From Cristatella mucedo (lineage: Eukaryota; Bryozoa; Phylactolaemata; Cristatellidae), in assembly GCA_009760855.2 (NCBI GenBank), contig WPIO01000028.1, positions 2,234,001 through 2,298,000 on the forward strand: a DNA stretch of 64,000 nt, written 5' to 3'. Below, in pieces: positions 14,601 through 28,031 of this stretch. The notes beneath the pieces were generated by a model. The model searched no databases. It was not told the DNA's origin and saw only the letters and a list, made by a program, of their open reading frames with translations. A program made the position numbers and the translations under genes. The stretch's first letter is position 1. Each line of letters opens with the position of its first letter.

Positions 14601-15104
14601 GAAAGCTGACCTGACCAGATGCGTATTGAGCTGAGACTTGAGACATGCAAGGTCAGTGCAGGTAGTGACCGTACCCCGAAACGAGTGTGAGACTTTCGGT
14701 GCATATGAGCTGAAGGCTCGATCACCAAAAGATTTCAATTTAGTGGGAGGGGCAGAAAGATGACCAGATAAATTAAGGATTTCATGATATGTGAGCTATC
14801 TAGTGCATAAAGTGGCAGCGAGTAAATTTATGTCATTGGAGGCTGCCACATTGCTATGTTAAAGTGATCGTGTCTGCCTTAAATTGTGGTAATGAATGAA
14901 TGAGAAAACGATAAAGTTATTTCGAAGTTAGAGCAAGTCTGACATTTTTAACCTACCAGCTTAGTTTTTTCTGCCGTTAGTTTCTTAGATGTGTTTTTCC
15001 AAATATTTCTTGAAATTTACATTCTGTAGTCTTGATAGTTTCGTATTGATTGAGATCCTAATTTCATCTTGCCTGGGACTAATCAACAGAGAACAGAGAC
15101 CTAA

Positions 15105-15141
<37 letters not shown>

Positions 15142-18100
15142 GACCATATAAAGATGATGCAGACCACCCCAAAGGTTTATTAGGTAATCAAAATCACCAC
15201 CTCTGTTTTAAACTACCAGAATCTCTGCATCGGTAAATATTGAAACATCAAAAGCTAGAAACAAAATCACTCGCGTTGTCATAAAATTATTAGTTATCAC
15301 GAGCATGACCGCTAGTGAGACTATACAGGATAGGTTTCTCGATCATTTTCCTGAACCCTGCATAGTGCTTTATAGATTTTAAACTGAGACATAGCCATCT
15401 CGCTATACGTGACTAAATAAATGAAGATTGCATATGTCTTAAGGATCTGTTACTGACATTTATAAAATATTAAATGATTTAACAGCCTTATTTTTATAGC
15501 TGCAGAAGAGCCTTAACGGCAATCACCACCGTTTGCAGTTGACAATTCAGGATTTCCCGCTGCAGTATTTGAACCCTCGGCCTCGGTTGTGAAGAGCGAG
15601 CACCTTACCTTCTTGGCAATAATGGCCCTATGCTAGGCGACGTTACATTGGCTTCGCATGCCAAGGCCCACGTCAAAGATCCATCGTGCTAATTGCCCCA
15701 TATGCAACAAAAATACCAAAAAAGAGAGGATAAATTTCAGAAAAATCAAAGTTTTAAAGTAATGTGGTCTGTTTTTGGATGTATTATCAGTTTTCATAAG
15801 CCACTATGTAGGAGTAAGAAATCAAACAAAGCTTAGATAATGTGGAAAGGCCATCTGCAAAATAATAATTGGAAATATTCTACTATATCTCGGTTTGAAA
15901 TTTTCGCGACTGTATTCCACGGTTGGCTACAAGCATTGTTGGAAACTGTTTGAGGGCATCATCAGTTATCAGTTTTTAGTCTTTGCGAACTGATAATTCA
16001 ACCACAGAAGCCTCGTTCGTAGCAAAGATGCGTGCTGGGCTCGTGCTCAACTTTGAGTAAGAGCACATCAGCAGCATTCCGTGTTCATCAACTGCTTGCC
16101 GTCGTGTTTTGTGTCCATGCCTGAACGGCTGCACTTAAAATCTACCAATGTAACCTTATGAGCGTGAAACCAAATGCTTATCATTATACGGCAAGAAGCT
16201 GTTCCTGGGTCGATCGAAACTTTATGCAAATTACGTTTTAGGCTAATGTGTTGCCTCGTATAGTCTCACTAGATGACAGTCGTTTTGGATTCTCCAATGC
16301 TTCCATCATGCTGTACAATGCAGCGGTGCGGCAGTCACTCATTGCCAAATACGAGCGTCCCAAGCAGGCCTCCTCGCTCCCGAGCTATTCTATCATTAAG
16401 GACTTGGTAACTGGTAACTTTTCATCTTATGTGCTGCTTCTGGCCAAAATAGCAGCTCCGTGTCTGCGAACGCCAAGCTTAAGTATAAAGATGATTTTGC
16501 TTCTAAGAACCTTAAGTATTTTAGGAATATGCCAAGTTGCTGCTTTTGCTGGGGAGACCAGCGCAGAGCTTGCAAACAGTAGCGAAATGGTATGAGGTTA
16601 GTATTTTACGCAGATCTAGCTGCCATATTAGAGCTGCTGCCTTGTGGAGAAATCGTAAGCATCAACTAGCTCTTTACTTTAGGTAAAAACAACTGAGAGT
16701 ACACTACCAGGAAGTCTCTTTTTAGATAAAAACAGGTGGAGTGTGATTCAGCTGTCTGCACAACTGGAACACAGTCCTTCAGGTAGGCAGTGTTTGGTTA
16801 CCGCAACATAACTTGGATGATAATGCAATGAATAGACAATTACAAAACGGCAAAGTTTGGCTGATTGTCCAGCCTTATTTATATAGTGCCAAAAGAGCTA
16901 AGAAAAAAGCTGCTACCATCCTTCTTGCAATGAGAAATACAGGATTGGTTCTGCAGGACTCGAATCCCACTACCTCTGACGGGAAATTCGAGCACCATAG
17001 CACTGAGCTAAGACCCAGAGTCTACTCAAAATAATTTATTGACATTTTTTCTCTGCAGTTTAGCCTGAGCAACGTTCTTGGACTTCACCGCCAAGGTAGT
17101 GGATTTGAGTCCTGCATCAAACAGTACCCTCTTGTCCATTGCAAGTGAGAGTGATAGTCACTAAGGCTCTTCTGTCGCTATATAAATGAGGCTATTGAAT
17201 TAACTGACCTTCACCTATTTGGTTGGCTGTTAATTTCCTAAGATACGAGATCGTTCTTTTCTTTCTTATTCATCTTAGATATTGGTTCTGTAGAAATTGA
17301 AGGCCAGTGTAGGGACTTTTTGTAATACTATAATTTTAGAAAGATGCCGGGTGAGCTTCAATGCATTTCCGTTGAAATTCTCTGCGGAGATATCTAACCC
17401 GGCATATATTGAATGCAAGATCACCTCGACACTCGATCCCCTTTACGGATCTTTGTTTTACCAAGTAAGTGCTAAGGTCAGTGATATGTGTAATGGCAGT
17501 GCATTTGACTTGTATTAGTATAGGGTTTTGATTAGCTGTTTCTATTTCTTGTGCTCTTACCACCGCAATAGAATTATTATTTTTGTTAAATGATTTTATG
17601 CAGCACCTTGAGAAAACTAAATCTCTGTCTCGGCACTTTAAGTGTCCAAGGAAGAAAATCTGTCGGCTTGTTAGTGATTAGTGATAACAAATTACGGCTG
17701 CAAAAGCAGTTGGGACGATAAAATGTCTAGGACATTAGGACTAATTAGTAGAGGAGCTGATTGGCGTGGACGTTGAACCGTTAGTGCTATTGCTTTTCAA
17801 AGCCTATCTTGCATAGGAAAAAATTCAGTTGCACTTTTCAGAGAAGTATGTATGAATATGCACTGTGTATGCAATTAAGAACTTGGCAGGGAAGCAAGAG
17901 ACGGATAAACATGTATGCTTGGATATATTTTTAAGAGTTCGTGTAAGGCAATGAGCAGTTGGCAGAATGGATCTAGCTTAAACAGTGCCAAGACTTATTC
18001 GTGTATGGTGGGTAATCTGTTTTAATTGTCTTTGTAGGTAAATCTGACGACCAAAAATATAACAAATAAGCAACTAACCCCAGGACATCCGATCTACTTT

Positions 18101-21100
18101 TCATATGTCACCATTCGACCTCTGTGCACAGGAATGAAATGCTATTTTAGAGATTATGCTGAAGAAGAAGGTGGTCATTCATTTGAGGTGAGCAGTCTAT
18201 ATAAAATCTTGCGGTAGTTTTTGGAGCATCCGAAAATTTGTGTGTGCACATTTCTGGAGGCTATTACAAATTTAAGCCGTGCATCATCTGAGGAGGTGCT
18301 TTGCCACTATTGCTCTTTCATTTACGTGAAATAGGACGACCTTCTCAGGCTGACTTAAGTGGAGCCTTCCTGCTAGTTCTGCAGGATCTCTTGCCAGCAG
18401 TTGATGCTTATGATCGCCAAGTCCTTTCTGAACATATGTGTTATCGTCTGAGCAGCACTTACTTGCACTACACTGCAATGGTTTAGGTCCTGTTTTTTTC
18501 TCAGTGGGAGATTATGGAGTATTGGTATCGATGGGCAAAAGTTATGCTAGGAGCCTTTAAGGTATGGGACACCTCAGGGATTCGTGCTTGGTCCACTTCT
18601 TTTCACCCTTTATACTCCCTCTCTTGCCAATTTAAACGAAAACCTCGATCAAAGCCTTCATTTTTTATCCAGGTGAAATACATCTGTACCTATACTTTGA
18701 GACCCTCTAGTTTGTCATATCTCTCAACTCCATTGCTGCCTATATCGCTAACATTCTCACTGTGACTTCAGCAAACATTCTCAATTTGAATGGCAATAAA
18801 CCAACTTTCTAGTTAAGGGCAAACCTAATGCTATTCATAAATTGAAATACAAACTCTCAAATTGGAATCAGCTAACATCTCCTGCAGTGTCTGCAAGCTA
18901 CGTCTGGGTTTCCTGTTCCAAAGTCACCTTTCAACTGACGATCTCATTAGCCCAGTAGTCAAGCCTGGTAACCATTACCCGATGTACCATTTAAAAAATT
19001 TGGTTCTGCTTAAACAAGAGTATCACAGCCAAGCTGGTTCATGAATTTTTGACATTCTGCCTTTAATTATTTAACTCATTACTCGCAGGTTTTCCTGCTT
19101 GTGCAATAATACGTTTACAGTTGGTGCAGCGCTCAGCAGCTAGAAAGTCTTAAGCTTTTCAAAAGCCAAACTACGCCACTTTTCCACGACCTGCACTGGC
19201 TCCCCATCAAGTTAGTCCTGTTAATGTGCTTATGCTAATGCGTGCTGACACTGTGAATTTAATCACTTACCAATTGACATGCCTTCTTTCCATGACATGT
19301 AAAATTCATAGAACGAGTTTAAGTTTGCCTATGATGCTATATAGATGTCTTTTTACATTATTATTAAGGTAGGCAAGGTATTTGGAGATCATGCAATGCC
19401 CTATTATGTGTCCCAATGCATGCTAGATATAAAGCCATAGGTGGCATAGGATATTTCTCACAAAGGTGAACTTCCATTTTACAATTTTTGGACTTCTCAG
19501 TAAGGCGGAAGTTAGCACCAGTACAATGAAATAATTGATTAAACGTTGCAGCAGCTACCTTAACGATCCTGGTTGAAACAGTGCCTTGAAAAAGCATGGC
19601 TACTGTGTCATAAAAGCAGTATCAAATGCACGATGACGATATACCTAGCAACAGCTTCACAACAGATATGTCAACTTAAACTTCACTTTAAGCACCTGCA
19701 CGAAAACCTCTGCTCAGGTCAAGACTTTTGTATTTGATGTTATTAAATAATTTTTAATGCCTTAAACTACCAAAATATTTTATAATATAATATGTTAGAA
19801 TATTCTATATTTTCTTCTCCTTAACTTTCATTTTGTAAACAGAGCAGTACATTTTATTATTTACTTATTTTTAATAATAAAATTGATAAGTTTGAGTTCC
19901 TTCGTTAACATAGGATCCTTTAAAAAAAGTCAAAATAAATATGTTTTTTTTCCTAAAAAATATATATATGTTGCCCAAAAAGATTTGGAAATATGAAGTT
20001 TTCTTGATCATTCTTTAGGGATAGTTTTTCTAGATCATCTAAGGAAGCATCACCCAGCTTTTACAGGTTCTTTAACCATCAATATGGGCTGTACATCTAT
20101 AAAAATGTGACATATTTAATCGAGGCAATTGGAGTTACCCGTAAACTGAATGAGTGTCTCCCCATCATTTAAAAATAATGCAGGAGCCTCAAGCCACATA
20201 TGTGGCCACGAAAAAAGCCTCTTATTTAAGCAAGAGTACGTCTGTTAGGTCACCAAAGACTTCAAACGGTGGCATTCCTGATGGATCTCCATGACGGTTT
20301 GATCAGATTTCTTTGCAACGACGACTATGGGATAGCAGGTACACAACCACAGGTACACTGGCCACATCGAATCAAGTTCTCTATAGGGAGAAACAGTCGT
20401 TTAGTGAGATGCACGTCTGCAATCAAGCTCGACACATGAAACAACATGTCAGACCTCTGGATACAGAATAGGCAGCCTTCAAGTAGGTTGAAGACTTCTC
20501 CCCTAAGCACCAGCAAACTCGTAACGGTACACATTCCTTAGCACTATGCCCTTGAGTCTTCATCGTAAGGTGCTTGCTCTTCACGAACTAGGTTGTGAGT
20601 TCTAGTCCTGCCGTAGGCGATCCTTTATTGGCCACTGCAAGCGGTTGTGATGGCCACTTCTACCGCTATATAAATGAGGCTGCAGAATCAGCTAACCTTT
20701 AACTCTAAGCGGTTCCTAATTATCATAATACATTAACTTTGAATGAATTATGTTCTTAGAAACATGAGCCAGGTCTAATTGCTACCGACCTGTTTTTACT
20801 CTGTTCGCTACGTATGTATGTAAGCATTTGTAACTCCACAAAATCATACAGACCATGTGGGTGTTAAGCAGGAGAGTTTTATATAGCTCACTCACAGCCT
20901 AAGCGGCTTTCGGTACACATTCGGTAGCCAACAGACTTCGTCTCACGCAGCAAAGAAAAAGTGGGAAGCATAGCAGAGTCAGGAAAGCAGTTGAGGTAGT
21001 GAGTAGCATGGAAGTAGCAGCTCAGGACCGCTGAAAAAGATGAGCCTTCGTCGGAAGTAGGAGAGTAGTTGCTGTTGCGTAAGAATTGTGGAAGCGAGTT

Positions 21101-24100
21101 CCACAGCCTAGGACCTGCAGAGCTAAAGCTTCTGTCGCCAACTGTCTTTAAGCGGAGGAATGGGACAGCTAATTTATTGTCCACACAGGATCTGAGGGCA
21201 CAAACAGGCTGAAACTGATGCAGCAGTTCAGCTAGGTACGAAGGAGCCAAGCCGTGGCGGGCCTTGTGGGTCAGCGTAAGAACTTTGCTCCGTATCCTTT
21301 GCTCAACCGGCATCCATCCTAGCTCTTTTAGCAAAGGAGACACGTGCTTAAACCTCTGGGACTTGAAGACTAGCCTTGAAGCCATATTCATAGTCAGCTG
21401 CAGTGGCCTAATCTCTTTCTTTGATAGCCCAGCCAATAAGGAATTGCAATAATCAAGCCGAGACAGAACTAAGGAGCTAGTTAATTTTTTTGCAAGTCAA
21501 TGTGGAAGACAGCTCCAAATCTTGGATAGGGATCGGACGTGATGACTAGCTGCAGAAGCAGTCTTCTGAATGAATATTTTAAAATTGAGGCCGCTGTCGA
21601 AAAAGAAACCTAAATTTCGAGCACGTGGTGATGGTCGCACAACAGCATCATCTATTAGAAGAGCAAAGCCCTTTAATCCAGCCACACGCTTAGCGTGTCC
21701 CATGAGCAGTAGTTCGGTTTTATCGTCATTTAATTTCAGGAAGTTTTCCGACATCCAGGATCGAATGTCGGCAGGGCAAGCATTCAATTTTTCAGTTGCT
21801 GCAGCAAATTCGACGGTTTGAATGACAAATACAACTGAGTATCGTCAGCATACAAGTGATATCCTATTCCATGGGCCTTAATCACTTTTCCCAGAGGTTG
21901 CGTATAAATGGAGAACAGCAAGGGACCAAGTACAGACCCTTGAGGGACTCCACAGGTGACCCTTCTCGTGTGTGAGACCTGACCCCCGCACGACACAGAT
22001 TGAACACGACCAGACAAGAACGATTTAAACCACGCCAGTGCTGCGTCTGCCAGACCGATCGTTGTTCTCAATGGTTCAAGTAGAACATCGTGATCAATGG
22101 TGTCGAAGGCAGCAGACAGATCAAGCAGAGCTAGGGCAGTGACATTCCCGTCGTCGTTGCCACGTAGAATGTCATTGTTAACACGGAGGAGAGCAGTTTC
22201 AGTAGAGTGCTGCCTCTTGAATCCTGATTGAAATATTTCTGACATTTCATCCTTTTCAATATGTTCAACCAGCTGCTTAGCAACAATTTTTTTTCAAAAA
22301 TCGTTGACAAGAAAGAAAGAAGGGAAACTGGGCGATAGTTTGCAAGGACCTCTGTATCTAATCCAGGCTTTTTAAGTACGGGCCTAACGATTGCCGATTT
22401 GAAGGACTTGGGGACGACCTCCTTTCCGAGAGAAGCATTAAAAATCTTGGTTATCGCAGGGCTAAGTTGGACTGCCTGTGAAGACCGCAGAGATGAAGGT
22501 ATAGGGTCTTCAGGTGATGAGCTCTTTTTGCTAGACCTTGTTAAGGTAGCCACATCGCATGCAGAAACCTCGGAGAACCTTGTAAGGAAGGTCACAGGTT
22601 GTGGAACCGCGATTGCTTTAGTCGGAGGGGGCTTAATAGAGGCACGAATGTGCACCATTTTTTCAGTAAAGAAGGCTGAAAACCTTTCGGCTGAGTCCTT
22701 AATATCTGGGGAGTCAGACCTCTCAGCATTGGCCCGTAAATGGTTTACCATTTTATAAATCTGTTTATGGTCCGACTTTCAGGAATTCAGCTTTCGGATG
22801 AAAAAAAGCCCTGGTTGTTTAAGCTTTCGGGTGTAAACTCGAAGGAAGTCTTTGAAATTGGCTAGATCTGCATCAGACCCCGATTTCTTGAAACGACGTT
22901 CAAACCTGCACTTAACTCTGCGCATCTTTAGGAGTTAAATTTAAATTGAAAGGAATCTCCGCGGCTTTTAATACGGATAGCATGAATGGGAGCATGCTTG
23001 TCAAGAGCACTCCTGAGTGTCATGTTCATTGCATCAGTGAGGATATCGAGGCTGCCGGTTGAGTCTGAATGCAGATCAAGAAGACCTGCATCACAAACCG
23101 ATTTCAAAAACTTGTCTATGTCAATGCTTTGTAAGTTACGTCGTTTGACAAGTTCGACATTAGCCTGTACGTTCAGGGGAGCAGAAACAGTAAACGAGAC
23201 CAAACAATGATCCGAGATAGTCAGTGGGCACACCATAAGGTAAGTCGGGGAGGACATCCTTAGTGATCACGAGATCTAGAGTATGCCCACTGACGTGGGT
23301 GGTATGATTAACGTTGCAGCCAATATAGAGCGCAAGGCCGACTCGGTGTGCACCGTAGCGACTCGATTGCAGCAACTTACAGCGACTGGTACAACAAACT
23401 ACTCGTCCTGAGCTGCTATGCCACCACTAAAAATGAAAAGGCGTTTTTTTTACCTTTAGGCGCTCTGCTTCTGAAAGAAGACATTACTTCCAGCTGCTTT
23501 CTTGGAGACCTCTCCTTCTCTTTATTCGGCATAACAGCACAGTTTATAGAAATAAACCTACCGGTGGCAATTTTTCACCATTAAAATGGAACCCTCAGGT
23601 ATTAGAGACTGCATATAGCAGAATACTTTCCATCGGCAGCTTGCAGTCTCCTTGCTTTGCAACGCCGGCAAAACACCCAACCACGAATACCGTTACTGTA
23701 GCAGCATATTCTAGAAGGAAGCTGGACTCTTGAATTATTAGCCAATGCTGCTGCTAGGTCAGATGGGCTAGGTCAGATCTCGGCATCGGTTAGTCTTGGC
23801 TAGCGAATCGCCCTAGAGGCTCCTATTAGCTAGTCGCTCTTAGCCCAGTCAACTGTCCAGCGTGCTCAGTGGCACGCCAGGGTCATGAGCAGCTCATCAC
23901 CGCAACAACCGGTGGCTTGCATCCTCGAGGAAAGACTTCTGCCTCTGCCTCCTATTGGAAGTACTGCTTCGGAACACTGTCTGAGATGTTGCTAGACCAT
24001 CTTTCGTCGGTCGCCGAAGTCGCACGCCACGTGACGGTCTGCGACTGTGGTCAGGAAGCTTCGGCTTGGCAGCGACCTGGCTGCGACCTTTCGAGGCTAC

Positions 24101-27100
24101 GTAAAAGTTCGTTCGCTGCTAGCATTTCCCTTTCGCGATGGAAAACCTTGCTGGCTGCATGTCATCGGTCGCCTGCGACCCAGTTGCGTCGCACCAACCC
24201 TGCCGGAACGACGCCGAGGCCTCGACCCCTACTCGAAGGTAAAATACGATGGTGTCCTGCTATGGGCCACCGTTGTCAGGTGTCTGTCCCTCGGAAAGTG
24301 TCTTCGGGTTCTTATTGGAAAAAAAACCATGCATCGGTAAAGCCTTGCACACTACCACCACACAGCCAGCCAGTGAAGGGGCGAGGTGCTTTTTTCCAAG
24401 AGCCTACAATTGCTGCTGCCTGTCAAAAGAAAAGTCTTCGTAGCTCCTCGACGGCCCTAGTGGCCTACTCTGTCAGTAGCCTGTCAGGGGGCCTCTCGTC
24501 TGTCTTTCTGGGTGCTTTGCGAGTCCGCTTTGTCTTTGCTCGTGCATGCAGCAAGTGCTGGCAAGAAATTGTGCCTTCGCTCAACCATTACTTTTAGCTA
24601 CCCTTAAGCTATGATAACCCGAGATGGGTACCCACTGTAACTAATGTAAAAATCGAAGGCTCTCGGAAAGCTGTCTGACGAGAATTTGTTAAAAATCAGT
24701 ATCACGAAAGTGCTACAGAATTTCAGCCGTAAATCTTCGTGAGGGGGAGTAAGCACGAAATTGTGCACCACGTGCACAAAACCCTCAAAAAATCAGAGCT
24801 CGTTGATCATACTACATTTGTGTGTAGGTTTTTAAAATGGTGACTTGTATATCTGGAATGTTACTTTGTTCTCATTGCATCACCCTTTGCCTTGACCTCC
24901 ACGATGCATACATACCAGGTTCGCATTAGCACGGCTTAATAGTTCAGACATATTTACTCTCTCGTGCATGTGAAGAGGTTTTATAGATAATAAACCCTAC
25001 TTCATAGCAGCATTTTAACCCTCACTGTCGGTCAGTGCGTCTGTCTCTTTTTTGCACGCACGTTCGCATACGTAAGTGCCTTCACGCAGACGCGAACACG
25101 CCTACTCAATGTGGTGACCTTCATTAACAGGATACTCTTGCACTCGAAGTAGCCACAGGATGTCCATCAGGAATTTCAATTTCGCTGAATTGGACTGCAA
25201 CTGCTCTTACAGTCGACTACGTCTTTGAGTGTTATCCTGATGTGACCATGCCTTGCTTCTTTTACCAAACAAGTAAGTAAAATCTCACTGCTTCAAGCGA
25301 TGGTGCTAAAAAGATAGGTGTTCTAATCTCTCTACTGAACGTACATGTTCATAGTTATACTTTATGTTTATGCATGACCAACTGTGATGCAGACTTATAT
25401 TTGAGACATTTTTCTTAATTAACTTTGCCAGCTATCTACATATGCATATCTTCCATAACTTCCTGAGCAATGGTGAATAAGCGACATTAGGCTGATAAAG
25501 TATTCTCAGCGTGTTCTTAAGTTGTAGCACTTTTTGATACGCAATCGAATGAGAACAGCCGAAATCTCAGTAATTGTGAAGAGTGTGGTAATACTTTCGG
25601 GGGAGAGCTGAGTATTTAAGTATCACATAATTGGCAGTGAAGGACGGCTCTAAAGAATGTGCCTGAATCGGAAGTAGTAAAGTGGATATATCCCTGCAGG
25701 CTGAATGAATTGTGCAAGTAAGTCCAGAAGTAAGGGGTCTTGAAAAGCAAAAGCATCTGTCCTCAACTGGCTTTAAAAGAGAGAAAAAAGAAAGCCCGGT
25801 AGAAAACCTTGTAGGCAAGTGAACGTTCGCACTGCTGTAGCAGTTTAGCTAGCACGACATTACGAGTGGCCAGACCTACAGACCTACCTGTGGGGGGCCC
25901 CACAGCCCAGATCGAGTGTCTGCTTGTCTTCTCTGATCAACGAGTGCCTTTTGCTGCTCTATTTAGCAAATAGGTGCCGGGTCTGAGTCGCTTGGAGTTA
26001 CGACCACTATAGTGACCAATTGAGGGTTAATTGTAGTTGCCTGATTTATTTTTGTCAGCAGTCCCTGCTATAAGATATTGCCGACAGTCCACCCCAGCGA
26101 TAACCTGCCTGATAGATCGATCTTCCTCGTAGGTTGATCGTTGCGGCGAGTCAAGCGTAGGCGGTCACCACTGCTCTCTCTCACCTACAGCTCGAACTGC
26201 TTTCATACAACCGGTCGAGCATTTGCAAGGCAGTTTAGTTGTTTCCCCAATTGGTATCAGAAAGCTGGCTGGAATCCACGACTTAATGCCAAATGCTTAC
26301 GAGGCAGGTATTTAGTTTCACAGCTTCCTCACCTGGGTATAGATATTCGAAAAAAAAGTAAGGCTTCGCGTCATCGGTTTAGAAGGGATAGCCAGCGCCA
26401 TATGTACTAATAGTCTGCTCGAGAGGGCCTGAGTAATTGGAGAGCCAAGTAGGGACTACTTTTGAAACCCCTGACAGCCTGGCATCGGTCGGGCCTTTTG
26501 GAGACCACTCGAGAGGGGCATGGCCCGGACAACGAGCCCCTTGAGAGGTCCAAATTTAGCTCTCCTTGCCGAAATGCTGGCTATGCCCTCGAAACCGAGC
26601 AGCGCCAGAAAGCAGGTTATAGCAGCCATATTAGCCGGCATCTAGCCCCTTCTTGCCCTGAGTCAGCTCACTATGGCTCTGCTGACTACTCAAGCACGGC
26701 TACAGCCGGGTCCCGCTACCCTGCATGTCTGGAGACAGTATCGCGTTTCCTTTCGTTTGGCTTTGCTGCTGGAGCTTGTGGCATTATCGTCCCTGTCGAT
26801 CGTACATCGAGAGGTCTTCTGCTTTTTCTCCCCTTGGAGAGGAAAGCTCGTCTTGGGCTCGAAGCGACCGAGCCGCATTTAGTAGCCTGAGTGCTGTCGC
26901 AGCGGCTGTCCAGTTTCCAGTCGAGAGTGCTAGCCGTAATGGCTCACTAGGTAAGGCGGTTGCTTTTCACGACCTCGGCCCAAGGTTGTGGGTTCGAATC
27001 CTGTGGTGGGCGATCCTTTATCGCCACTGCAAACGGTGGTGATAGCCGTAAAGGCTCTTCTGTAGCTATACAAAAAGAGGCTGTCAAATCAGCTAGTATT

Positions 27101-27982
27101 TTGTTGCAAAAGGCGAAACAAGCTTGCAGGTTGCATTACGCAGCATCTCCTTCGGCGTGCACTTTCTCGGCCAGGCTTTCAGCCAACGTTCCTCGTATAT
27201 GATGAAATAGCGCAGGAAGCATCAACCTTCATGGGCCACTATACGCTCAGCGTCATCGGCGGCGGCCAGACGTACGACACTATCCGGTACTTCAGCGATG
27301 AGGAAGTGGACCTGTACGCCCGACTGAGGTGAGCAGCTCAGGCGCCATCTGAAGTGCATTCGCCCACGAGTGGGCCCGGCTGTTTGCGTTTTTTTCCATG
27401 TCCGACCTTGTGGCCAAGCAGCCGCCGCGGCATTCAGTCGAGCCTTAGCTTTGCTTGTTGCCGCAGCAACAACGACCGGCTGATATTGGGTCCACCGCCT
27501 GGCGACCCCGAAACCGCCACTCGCAACGGCCGGCCAGTGTACGTAGCCAATCGCAGCGCCATCTACTGGCACTGCCTCTCCGGCACGCCCTGCTTCGGTA
27601 TGGGCTCGATCATCCACGGCGAGCCGTCGTATTTTTTTGTGCTTGAGTTTTCGAACGAGTAAGCCGCCACTTTTTACTTCGAGCCTGCGCTGCTGCTGCT
27701 GCTGCCGCCTCTGCGGCTGCTGCTATCGTTTGGGCTTCGTGGCTTTCGCTGAAACGCCAAGCTGCTCTTCACCACCGCTGCTGCTGCTGCTGCTGCTGCC
27801 GCTCCACATAGATACGTCGACGCTGATAGAACCCATTGTCTTCTGAAGCGGAACTTCACGGTGAACGTACATGGCTTCTGGGCTGCTACGACTTCTGTGA
27901 TAGTTATGGCAGTAAGTTTTACTGTTTACTGAATGTAGATGCTGCCAGCGAGAGAGGGAGAGAGAGAGAGAGAGATGAGAAG

Positions 27983-28031
<49 letters not shown>

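Noticed and set aside
16407-16589. Second exon or extension after 16406
   Set aside because: The frame is open to a possible donor at 16590, but the sequence is hydrophobic and of poor coding character, and skipping it also keeps frame. Left as an alternative.
20184-20250. Candidate exon after TAATGCAG encoding EPQATYVATKKASYLSKS
   Set aside because: A good acceptor and protein-like start, but no donor in the phase needed to join exon 25131. Exon 18187 joins 25131 directly in phase 0.
26141-26890. Frames in moderately GC-rich DNA before exon 27175
   Set aside because: Several frames overlap on both strands, none is in phase with the flanking exons and no motif is recognisable.
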